Assembly: GCA_963971425.1 (NCBI GenBank) | Contig: OZ020520.1 | Coordinates: forward strand, 27,063,535-27,127,534 | Direction: 5' to 3' | DNA: 64,000 bases | Source: Bryoerythrophyllum caledonicum | Lineage: Eukaryota > Streptophyta > Bryopsida > Pottiales > Pottiaceae | In this document: positions 44,626 through 54,120 of the stretch, in pieces | Numbering within the stretch: the first letter of the stretch is position 1 | How the letters are laid out: the number at the start of each line of letters is the position of its first letter | Notes under the pieces: model-generated | What the model was told of the DNA's origin: nothing | The model's input: only the letters and a program-made list of their open reading frames with translations | Database searches by the model: none | Position numbers and translations under genes: made by a program

Positions 44626-45264
44626 TCACGCGGAGACAAGCACTCCCCTTCCGGTAGTGTACTACACGGCACAATGGATCGTGCCAAAGACGGCGCCAGA
44701 CGTAAACGATGTGGATGACACCTCACGCCGGCAGCCGTCGAGAAGGACGGGTCCCTCCCGGAGTACACGTGTCAGGGGGAGAAGGGGCTTTCGGTGATCA
44801 GAAGAAGGCGGGGGGAGAGGGGGCTTTTGGCGAGCATACCGATAAGAGAAGCGGACAGCACGAAAAAGATTTGGGCAAAAGTGGCCGTTATCGTGGAAAG
44901 AAGGGCGCATGGAAGTGAAAAGGCGCGCGTGGAGAAGGGCCGCTCTGCGGTGTGAGGCCTAAAACCAGGCCCTGAAACCTCGAACCCGGATTGACTGTAG
45001 TGAGCGGGGACCCTAGGCATGCATGAAAAGGACAACTTCTAATTCTGTTTGCTTTATGAGGTTGTCAAATTCATATCAAATTTGCCTCAAGGTCCACCAT
45101 TCAAGTGGATGCATTATGGCTACAGACCTTATTGATTTCATGGTATTTATAAAGATGCACCATTAGAAGAGGTCAAGAGCTCCATCGCATTTTATTTTTA
45201 TATCTCCCTTTTTCCACTTGCTAAAAGTTACTTGCAGACGGCTGCAACATCTAAGGATGCAACT
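44626..45264. other. GC-rich then AT-rich flank 5' of the MULE fragment
   Basis: 44626-45000 is GC-rich with GGGGGAGAAGGGGCTTT and GGGGGAGAGGGGGCTTTTGG direct repeats. It could be the 5' region of the MULE, but no terminal inverted repeat partner was found. 45060-45264 shows nothing. Confidence 0.35.
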
Positions 45265-46410
45265 TTAACCCCATAAAGATCCATGACAATTTCACACCAA
45301 AAACACTTCAAAATTGTTGATTCTAGTGCAATGAGTAAGGAAGGAAATAAAACCTTATACCTATCCTTTTGACCGTAGGATCTCCATCAACCCTTAAAGG
45401 ACCAAGTGTCAGAAATGGGCTTTTTGAGAATTTGGTCCATTTCCTATGGTGTCAATTTCCAACATTCCACTTTTAATTTTTTACTGTAGAAGGGCATTAC
45501 TAAGACGTCAATGGGAGAACAATTTTTTCCTAAATCCAACATATAATGAAAAGGTGATAGGGTTTTGAATTTCAAATGGGGAGAGCGGGCACTTCGGGCA
45601 CCTCCAAATTTTTTTGGTAGGACACTCTATTGAATGTGAGATTTTCAATACTAGCAAGTAATATTTTTTCCCTTCATGATGTCAAAAAAAAGTTCTTGTC
45701 TTTAGTGAATAATAGCATATTAACCCAAGTCAAACATTTTCACACATTGTCGGGCAAGGTACCAGAAAAACTTCTTCTTTTCCACATAAAACTTAGAGAT
45801 CTTCTCAATTTTCACTTTTTATTTTTTCCACAACAACATGTGGTGTAAACATTCTAACTAATCATTTGGATCATCAATTTAAAACATATTAATTTCACAA
45901 AAAAATAAAACGCGAATCGGCAATTTTTGAACCTCCACTCCTTGCACAGTTGTTTTGAATATGCTACACCCCTCATCTACCTCTAAAATTTGGTGTGTAA
46001 GGAACTAACATCATGCTTAACACAATGGTAATGGATTTAGACCTTGTGTAGTGCAAAAATTTGACACCAAGTGACGTCAAAGTCTGCTGATCCACTGAAG
46101 AAAATGAACCATTTGTTTGACTTAAAACACTATAATCTTTCATTCCGTCGGTCAAAGTTCATGAATTTTTTTGAGTATGTTACTGAAAATAAGTTGTATT
46201 TGAGATCCTACGATCAAAACTAGAAATAAAAGTTTTTTTTCCCTTCTTTATTAATTGCACTAGAATCCAAGTATTTTGAAGTGTTTTCGGTGTGAAACTG
46301 TCACGCTCCCTTAGGGGTTAAGATTTACTAAGTAACATACTCACAAATTTTCATACACTTCGACCGCACGGATTGAAAGCTTATATTGTTTGAAGTCAAT
46401 GATATATACA
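45265..46410 (+). mobile_element. TTAA element family T, copy T10, split by nested T11, right-truncated
   Basis: Left end TTAACCCCATAAAGATCCAT. After 122 bp it is interrupted by T11; the host resumes at 46322 (GATTTACTAAGTAACATACT) and fades near 46410. Confidence 0.7.
45387..46321 (-). mobile_element. TTAA element family T, copy T11 (935 bp), nested in T10
   Basis: Left boundary TCAA (mutated TTAA) then CCCTTAAAGGACCAAG; right end CTCCCTTAGGGGTTAA. The host reads GGATCTCCA|TCAA..TTAA|GATTTACTAAGTA; the unoccupied form GGATCTCCATTAAGACTTAC is at 35146-35165. One family member is inserted in another in opposite orientation. Confidence 0.85.
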
Positions 46411-46792
46411 TAATTTTATTTTTTCTTCTGAATTTAGCTACATACTTCTATTTTGGTTGAAGAAGTTCAAAGGTTATACAGCTAGGGGCCCTAGTTAGTA
46501 GTTTCTTGGGCTAGGTCTTGTCCTTTGTCTCTTTGTCTTTGATGGATTGTGGTTCATCTTTCTTGCAATCAAACTCTCTTTTAATTTGTGCCAAATACAA
46601 TTTATCAAGGAAAAATTTTCATCAAAGATTTTTGAATAACCGGCCGATGTAAGAATTATTTTTAGAAGATATTTTTATTAAATATTTGGTAAACGAAAGA
46701 TTAGACACATAAGGAATAAGGAAGCATGGCAAGAATCATACGCCTATCAAAAATCAACTTATGTAAAGTCATTCAAGATTGAGTCTTACACC
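46411..46792. other. Gene-free stretch
   Basis: Nothing recognisable. Confidence 0.5.
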
Positions 46793-47733
46793 TTAACCCC
46801 TAAAGGCTCTGACTATGTTTCACCAAAACCACTCCAAAATTACTCATTCTAGTAAAAGAGTAAAAAGAGAAGAATACAAGTCTATCATTTGTGAGCATTC
46901 CATCTCCAACCATAAGATCATAATCTACACTACTAAAATGACATGCTCACAAATTTTCGTAAGCTATAACCACATAAATTGAAACATTATAGCGTTTGAA
47001 GTGACCAAAAACTTATTTATTTTTTCTTGCATTTGAAGGATCACAGACTTTGACTTCGCTTGGTGTCAAGTTTTACAGCAGTATCCAATTTTATACCATA
47101 AAATCGGATGTGGTGTTAGTTCCTTGTACACCAATTTTTAGAGGTATAAGAAAAGTGAGGTATTTTCAAAAACATTAAGCTATGAAAAAGGTCAAACGTC
47201 ACAAATCCACCATTTGTTTTTATTTTTTAAAAAATGATTCTATGTAAATCGATAATCCAAGTGGTCAAAAGTGAGGGTCATGCTTTTCTTAAAGTTAAAA
47301 AAAAACAATTAAGAAAAATATGGAGATCTCTAATTTTTATGAGGAATTATTTTTTTGTACACCTTCTTCAAAAAAGGTGAGAAAACTTTGACTAGTCGTA
47401 GAGTGAATGTCTTACATCACGGAAGGGGTTTCTTATTACAATCTCAAATGAAATAATGTAAGTTGATTGTATTAAAAATCTCATATTTAAAAGAGGGTCA
47501 CATCAAAACTTTTTGAAGATGCCCAAGGTGCATGCTTTGGACAATTTTTTTAAGAAGACATAACGGTTTTTCTACGGGTCTAATGAGAATAAAATTTATA
47601 TTTCCACATAGCTCTTATCTTCTTGCATCTCTACATAGAATTTTCCAGAATTAAAACTTTCAAATTGCCACCATGGAAACCAATTATAGATTTGCAAAAG
47701 CCCACCTTGGGACTTTTGGTTCTTTGGGATTAA
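46793..47733 (+). mobile_element. TTAA element family Y, copy Y5 (941 bp)
   Basis: Left end TTAACCCCTAAAGGCTCTGA, right end GGTTCTTTGGGATTAA. The start CACCAAAACCACTCCAAAAT matches Y2. Uninterrupted. Confidence 0.7.
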
Positions 47734-47804
47734 AATAGGCATTATGGATACATTTTGAAAAGTGTAGGGGGGAGTTGGAAAATGGAACACCAAAGGTTGG
47801 TTTG

Positions 47805-48532
47805 TTAACCCTTAAAGGACGCAACCTATGATTGTGGCATTAATTCCAATTTCCATACTACTATGTGCTCTAATTTTTCATCAAATATAAGTGGAAATTC
47901 TTTTTATTTTATTATTCAAAGATGGGATCACATGTTTTCTTTATGTCACAAAAATCACAACTTTTTGGGTGAAAACTCAAATTTATTGTGAGGCTTTGAC
48001 GACTAAGTGAAGAAAATTCATATCAAAGTAAGCTAAAATATTTTGAAAATTTCACCAAAGCTGTACATTATAGGGACAAAACTTGTGGTGTAAATGAAAC
48101 TTCCGTGTCAAGCTAAAATTAAAAAATCGGGCAACCATGGTTATTGGCCCAAAGTTCAATTTGCAATAACTTATTTAGTTTCATGTATTTTTCAAATTTT
48201 CAAGTTGGAATGGAAACTAGACTTCATAAAATACATCTCATAAGGTGGACTCAAAATTAGAAAACATAATTACAATGACTCAAATTCAGATTTGGAACTA
48301 GAGCGAGAAGTTTCTGAAATTCACTACATTGAGTTCCATGCCACAAACTTTTTCTTCTTTAGATATAAAGTGATTACCTCAATGAGGCAAGTTTCATCAT
48401 CATCTAATACTTACACATTCAACGAACTCTCCACATAAAGAATTGGATGAAAAACAACCATTTACAGTGATAATCATCCTCAAAATGCCATCCGAGAAGC
48501 CACTTTTTGGGTGCTCCTGCGTTGAAGGGTTA
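47805..48532. mobile_element. TTAA element family E (728 bp)
   Basis: Left end TTAACCCTTAAAGGACGCAA, right end GCGTTGAAGGGTTAA. The body is unlike T, Y, X or C, so it represents another family with the same end type. Confidence 0.65.
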
Positions 48533-48745
48533 AGCAAGGTTCTTGCCACAAGCATGGCTGAAATGTTCATTCTTGAAGCTTGTATAAAGCATGATTATAG
48601 GATGTACAATTATTCTTATCTTGCATTGAAGTCATATTGGTTATTTGTTCACGATCACATGCCAAGTCTACATTCAACTATAGGAATCTACCCTAAGTGC
48701 ACCTGATAGATTCTTCAACACATTTTTGGATCTCCTTATTGACCT

Positions 48746-48988
48746 TGGTGGAGTGTTGCACCAAACCTCAGCCTTGGGTGGGTCCATTTTTCTGGCCCTA
48801 CCCGTTTTAGGATTCTAAAGGCTTTTTCTGGATTTTTGGGGCCAAATTTGGGGATTGCAGCCCGAAATTACCCTTGCTACCCCCCATAGATCAAATAGGG
48901 CCCCCCTCCAACATAAAAACAGGGGCCGGTTTTGTCCCTACCCTCCCCCATCCTTCCAAGCCTGAGGCTTGATGCAATGCTCGACCGG
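48746..48988. mobile_element. GC-rich fold-back element (~243 bp)
   Basis: Imperfect inverted arms: GGTGGAGTGTTGCACCAAAC..CAGCCTTGGG at the left and, inverted, CCAAGCCTGAGGCTTGATGC..ATGCTCGACC at the right. The GC-rich middle contains TACCC and GGGTAG-type words. The target duplication is unclear. Confidence 0.55.
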
Positions 48989-49314
48989 GGTATTTAGGCA
49001 AATCCCACATTTTCATAACATATGACATTATTGGAAGTTTGTTTCTCTTCAGATCATCATCAGAATATGGATGTTATTCTGAAATTAATATATAAGTAAT
49101 CAAATGATTCTGAAAGTGTTTTGTATAATTCCTGAATTTGGTCTTTTTGTCATCTGGGGTACTTCTATATAAAGATTCTTCAATATTTTCTTTTTTTGGT
49201 TGGTTCTGTGTATTGTTTCCTGGTGTTAGATATGGTAAGTTCTCTTCATTGGTATGGTACATGTACCATAGAGCTACACTTCCGCTCTTGAATGAATTAA
49301 AAACTTGTTATGTT
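48989..49314. other. Gene-free stretch
   Basis: A short open frame at 49138-49395 runs into a TTAA element and is not supported. Confidence 0.5.
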
Positions 49315-50610
49315 TTAACCCCTCTAGGACATTTTGTATTTGTGGCGGTACATTTTGAGTTTGGGTGGATTCTTAAAAATATAATTAACCCTTAAATTCC
49401 AAAGAGCCCCTTGGGGTACTTTTGAGGTGTGGATAAGTTCCTATGGTGTCAATTTATAACATTCTTCTTTGAATTTCTAACCGTAAATTGACACTACTAG
49501 AAGCTTATTGTGAGTAATTTTTTTCTTCTTTCAAAATCCAACATTTTAATAAAAAAAGTTATGCCAACTTAAGGAAAAACGTCCGGAGAGCGGACACGTC
49601 GGGCAACTCTAAAAACTTTTGTTAGGACATTATATTAAATGTGAGATTTTCAATAATAGCAACTAATATTATTTCCTTTTGTACTCTCAATTTTTTTTGT
49701 CTTTAGTGGAAAATAGCATATTAACCCAAGTCAAACACTTTCACACTTTGTCACACATTGTTGGACAAGGTACCACAAAGACCTCTTCTTTTCTACATAA
49801 AATTTAGAGATCTTCATATTTCTTACAATTTATTTTTTCTATTACAAGATGTGTAAAACTTCTCGTTCGACTATTCATATTATTATTTTAAAACATATTT
49901 ACTTCACAAAAAAATATAACGCGAATTGGCAATGTTTGAACCTCTATTCCTTGCACAATTGATTTGAATATGCTACACCCCTTCTTTACCTCTAAAAATT
50001 GGTCTACAAGGAACTAATATTATGCATATCATGATGGTAATTCATATAGACCTTGTGTAGTGTAAAATTTTGTGACCAAGTGAAGTCAAAGTCTACTAAT
50101 CTACTCAACGCTTGGAAGAAAATGAATTGTTTCTCTACTTCAAACACTATAATCTTTCAATCCATGCGGTCAAAGTTTATGAAATTTTGTGAGCATGCTA
50201 CTTAATAAGTATTAATTATGATCCTACGATTAAAAGTAGAGATAAAAGTTCTTGTTTCCTTCTTTACTCATTGCACTAAAACAAGCAATTTTGAAGTGTT
50301 TTGAAAGTGAAAATGCCTTGGGATTTAGGGGTTAGACATTAGTTTTGAAAAAATACTTAGTAAGAATAGGCATATGGGTTATCTTTGGGGAATTGGTTTT
50401 ATTTTATTTTTTGGACTTATTGGGAAATATGTTTGGCGCTTCAAACACAAAAAGTTGGACTCGGGCACTTGGGCTCGGTACTATAGAACTCAAAAGTACC
50501 CTTTTTTGAGGCGGGCAACATGCAAAAAAAAAAAGTTCTTGGTAGCCCTCATCGATTTTACAGAATGTATAGAAATTAAGGATTTCAAAATGTTCCCTGT
50601 GTTGTGAGGG
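49315..50610 (-). mobile_element. TTAA element family Y, copy Y4, split by nested T12, truncated
   Basis: Left end TTAACCCCTCTAGGACATTT. T12 occupies its internal TTAA. The host resumes at 50336, matches Y3 (TTAGTAAGAATAGGNAT, TATAGAAATTAAGGATTT) and fades near 50610. Confidence 0.65.
49385..50335 (-). mobile_element. TTAA element family T, copy T12 (951 bp), nested in Y4
   Basis: Left end TTAACCCTTAAATTCC, right end GGGATTTAGGGGTTAG (TTAA mutated to TTAG). Y3 near 12045-12060 gives the approximate unoccupied site. Confidence 0.75.
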
Positions 50611-51133
50611 TTTTGCCTCTGTAGTTTATTGTTGTTAGTTGTCCTTAAAATGGAGATTAGAATCTGCATATTCTATGAGCAACATGTTCCATCATAATTT
50701 AAATTAGCTGGTGCTTTCCCTTTAGTCCCATTTGAAGATTGACAAGGAGACACTTGCATTTGTTGTCTGGTAGACCTTGGACTTTTAATTAAAGTATGCT
50801 TCAGAAATGACCTGTGTTTTCAAGATGTTTCCTGTGCCTTTCAAGGAAATTGCAACATCAATTTCTATGACACGCTGCGTGATGTGCACATGCCACAAGG
50901 TCATCCATAAAACATGCCAATTAAGAGAGCTTCAAGGGCCTCTAAATTTGTCAGTCAAACAGTTGGAACCAATTCTTCTTTGTTGTCCACTCCCAAGTCC
51001 TTCCATTCGGATTGAATTGGCCATTTCTGTATAGCTATAATGGAATTTCCATTGAACATTTGACCAATGAAAAGTGTTTTGATATGGTTAACATGAGTGT
51101 TTCCTGATGAGGCTCTTCAATCCACTATGTCAA
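50611..51133. other. Gene-free stretch
   Basis: Nothing recognisable. Confidence 0.5.
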
Positions 51134-51179
51134 TTAATCCTTTAAGGCCTACCAACCATTTATGGATCATTTGGGCACG

Positions 51180-52219
51180 GTAACCCTTAAACGTCATAAG
51201 GTGCCACTAGCAGCCATAGAATTCTACACTTACAGTGTTGTATCTCAACATGATAAGGTTCAGATATTGAAGTGACCTTCGAATGAAAGATGTTAGTTGA
51301 AGAATCTTCAATTCAAAGGTGTAAGTCTTGCTAAATTTTAATACATTTTTTTTGGTATTCTATATAGGGAAACATGTGCCTGTATATATGGTTTCCGACC
51401 GACGTTTAACCCCTAAAGATCTTTGACATATTAGCATCCAAACTCACCGAAAACTGCTAGTTTCAATGCATACAACACAAAATGCATGTATGCACATTTT
51501 TTACAAATCTAAGCGTAGGATCTTCTACTAGGATTGTAGAAGTGTGGTAAATTTTTTTGTTTAGTTTGACCTCACGGATTGAAAAATATTGGCCTTTGAA
51601 GTCAAACATAAAACCTTCTTAAGGTCATACTCAACACCTTCAACAAACTTTGACCACCTCCTTTGGCAAAGTTTTGTACTACGAGCCGTGTATTTCTAAT
51701 TTTACCTTAAAAATGATAATGTTAAGTACATGCAAATTTTAGAAGTAGAACATGGGTAGAAGATGTCCTTAAAAATCTTGTAATGCAACTACGTGTTGAG
51801 AATTAACAATACATTAACAAGTTTTGCATATATCATATCCTCCCCATATTTTTGAAATAAAAAAATCCACACTGTAGATGCAAAAACTTCCATTTCCTTT
51901 CTAGAGGAATTTTCTTTTTTGCAAATGGACAAAACTCGTATATCTATTGAATTTAGACTTAATTAAATTTTTGCTAAACTATATATGTATGTCGCCCTAA
52001 ACCATTGCAGTATTTGTATGTGTTACTGCAAAATGTTTATAAGTTTTGAACCGTAAGTTGGATTTCTACAAAAATTATGTCAACAAAAAGCTATTTAAAA
52101 GTTGCCTACACAATTAAAAATATCAAATAATCTTGCCAAAATTTGAGATTGAGGGACTCAATTGAAATTCAAATAGTCCCCCCCGAGAGGACTGTGGTTG
52201 TTTAGGAGTTAAGGGTTAA
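51180..52219. mobile_element. TTAA element W2, nested in V1, its right end split by C2
   Basis: The left end is GTAACCCTTAAACGTC. The right end is GACGTTTAA|GGGTTAA, in which C2 has inserted at the TTAA of the terminal repeat itself. Once C2 is removed the two ends are perfect inverted repeats for 15 bp (ignoring the mutated first base). Confidence 0.75.
51406..52212 (+). mobile_element. TTAA element family C, copy C2 (807 bp)
   Basis: Left end TTAACCCCTAAAGATCTTTG, right end GGTTGTTTAGGAGTTAA. It aligns inverted with C1 (28542-29336). The target was the TTAA in the right terminal repeat of W2. Confidence 0.75.
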
Positions 52220-52483
52220 CCACTGTAGCAAGCACTACAAGCCATCTCCAAAGAAAATTTAGAGGTGGAGCAAGATGAGCAAGCATTTACTAGGACTAGT
52301 GCCACCAAAATCGATACAAGCATTGGTTGGCTGAAGTAATTATCAAAATCGATGCAACGATTGGTTGGCTAAAGTAATACCATGAAGCAAGGTTGAGATG
52401 AAATGTACCCGATGTGTAGATGATGTTCTGCATAATATATTTTATGCTCGTAGATTCTCCTAAGTCTTGAGAGCTCGTAGGCC

Positions 52484-53402
52484 TTAACTCTAAAAGACCA
52501 AGTGTCCCTTGGGGGACGATTTTGATTTTGGGGAGGTTTCTAAAATTCAAGAAAATATCATTTTTTTTGGAAATTATTACACTAGATTGTCCTTGATAAG
52601 AGCTTCATGGAGGTATTTTTATTATTATTTTTGGATTCATGGTTTGAAGTTAGTACCACTCAAAGCTAGAAATGGGGACTTCGGGCAGCTCCAAAATTCT
52701 GCTAGACGTTTCTTTAGACATTGAGATTTTTCATACATACAGAGAATATTTGAAGCTGTCAAAAAAAGTTCTTGTCTTTAGTGTAAAAATTTATTTAAAC
52801 CCAAGTCAAACATTTTTCACATTTTCAGCAAGTGGGGAAAAAAACTTCATCTTTTCAACATAAAACCTAGAAATCTTCATTTTTTCCATTGTTTATTTTT
52901 TCAACAACAATATGTGGTGAGAATCTTCTTATTTACCATTTGGATGATCATTTTTAAACATATTAAATTCTCAAAAAAATAAATCATGAACTGACAATTT
53001 TTGAACCTCCACTCCTTGCACACTTGTTTTGATTATGCTACACCCCTTCTCTACCTCTAAAAATTGTTATATACTGAACCAACATCATGCTTGACACAAT
53101 GGTAAAGGAATCAGACCTTGTGTAGTGCAAAAATTTGATACCAAGTGAAGTCAAAGTCTGCTGATCCACTCAACACAGGGAAGAAAATGAATCATTTGCT
53201 TGACTTCAAACACTAAAATCTTTCAATCCGTGCAGTCAAAGTTTATGAAGTTTGGTGAGGATGTTATTTTGTAAGTTTGAAATGAGATCCTACGGTCAAA
53301 ACTACAAACATAAGTTTTTGTTTCCTCCCTTACTCATTGCACCAGAATCAACAATTTTGAAGTGTTTTTGGTGTGAAATTGTCATGGGCCTTTAGGGGTT
53401 AA
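52484..53402 (-). mobile_element. TTAA element family T, copy T13 (919 bp), full length
   Basis: Left end TTAACTCTAAAAGACCAAGT, right end GGGCCTTTAGGGGTTAA. The body aligns with T5 and T6. The target was the TTAA in the right terminal repeat of V1. Confidence 0.8.
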
Positions 53403-53410
53403 AGAGCTAA

Positions 53411-54120
53411 AAGACGTAAGCAAGATTGGTGCAATTCTCAAGAAAAATGGAACTACCACGACATTACACATTGGAAGGAAGCTGGTCATAAGCATTCATT
53501 CAAATGCAGACCAGTGCTGCTCATTTGCTCAATACAACTGTACAAACTCTAACTTACAAAATTTGTAGGAAAAGGGTCAAAATTTACACGAGACTAGGCA
53601 CCTCCTCCTCTCGTTGCTTGCTTGGATACATCCTTCACATCCCATCTGATAACAAACGAGTCAACTCATATAGTTAGAGAATAATTTCTCGCCAACAAGA
53701 TGCACCCTCAATTGTCATCCATTCTCACAGCACTAAATTCAGGCTTTAACTTCAAAATACCGTCTGCACAAACTAAAACCTCAAAATAGGCACTACACAG
53801 ATCATTGTTATCTAGTATTAGACTCGCATTAATTCACTCAAACAGATTGTGATTGTCAACTGGTATACACTTCATTATCATAATTAGTGCGCCTATAACC
53901 TTGATCTCATTCCAAAAGTAGTGTCGTGTCTGTATATAGGCACTATTCTCATGCACTTGTATTCGCAAGCATGCAACAAAAAGAAAGAGAAAGGAGTAGA
54001 GATTCTTACCCGAAGGTCACAAGTACTAGAGAAGCTCGATGCCATGCACGACCAGTTCCTGGAGGCGAGTTTGAGAGCGAATTCGAGGGATAAAACTATG
54101 ATATGATGATGAAGCAAGAG
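53411..54120 (-). other. Downstream flank / probable 3' region of the receptor kinase gene
   Basis: AT-rich with no open frame of note. It lies directly 3' of the kinase stop codon on the minus strand and probably includes its 3' untranslated region. Confidence 0.4.

Larger units (their letters stand above)
39498..45060. other. GC-rich island: repeat-derived reading frames plus truncated MULE
   Basis: This block is clearly richer in G and C than the DNA on either side. It contains long plus-strand open frames at 39927-43244 and, convergent with them, a truncated MULE transposase at 43240-44625 on the minus strand. Matching terminal repeats at about 39.5 and 45.05 kb were looked for and not found, so it may be a composite of several insertions rather than one element. 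Confidence 0.5.
51134..53410. mobile_element. TTAA element family V, copy V1, with W2, C2 and T13 nested inside
   Basis: The left end TTAATCCTTTAAGGCCTACC has an inverted counterpart at the right, GTAGGCCTTAA|AGAGCTAA, split at its internal TTAA by T13. The V interior (CTACAAGCCATC, AAATTTAGAGG, CAAGATGAGC) matches V2 at 57784-58130. W2 occupies another TTAA at 51180. Confidence 0.65.

Noticed and set aside
10394-53402. Search for a piggyBac transposase inside the TTAA elements
   Set aside because: No element contains a shared open frame or DDD-domain-like motif; all copies appear non-autonomous.
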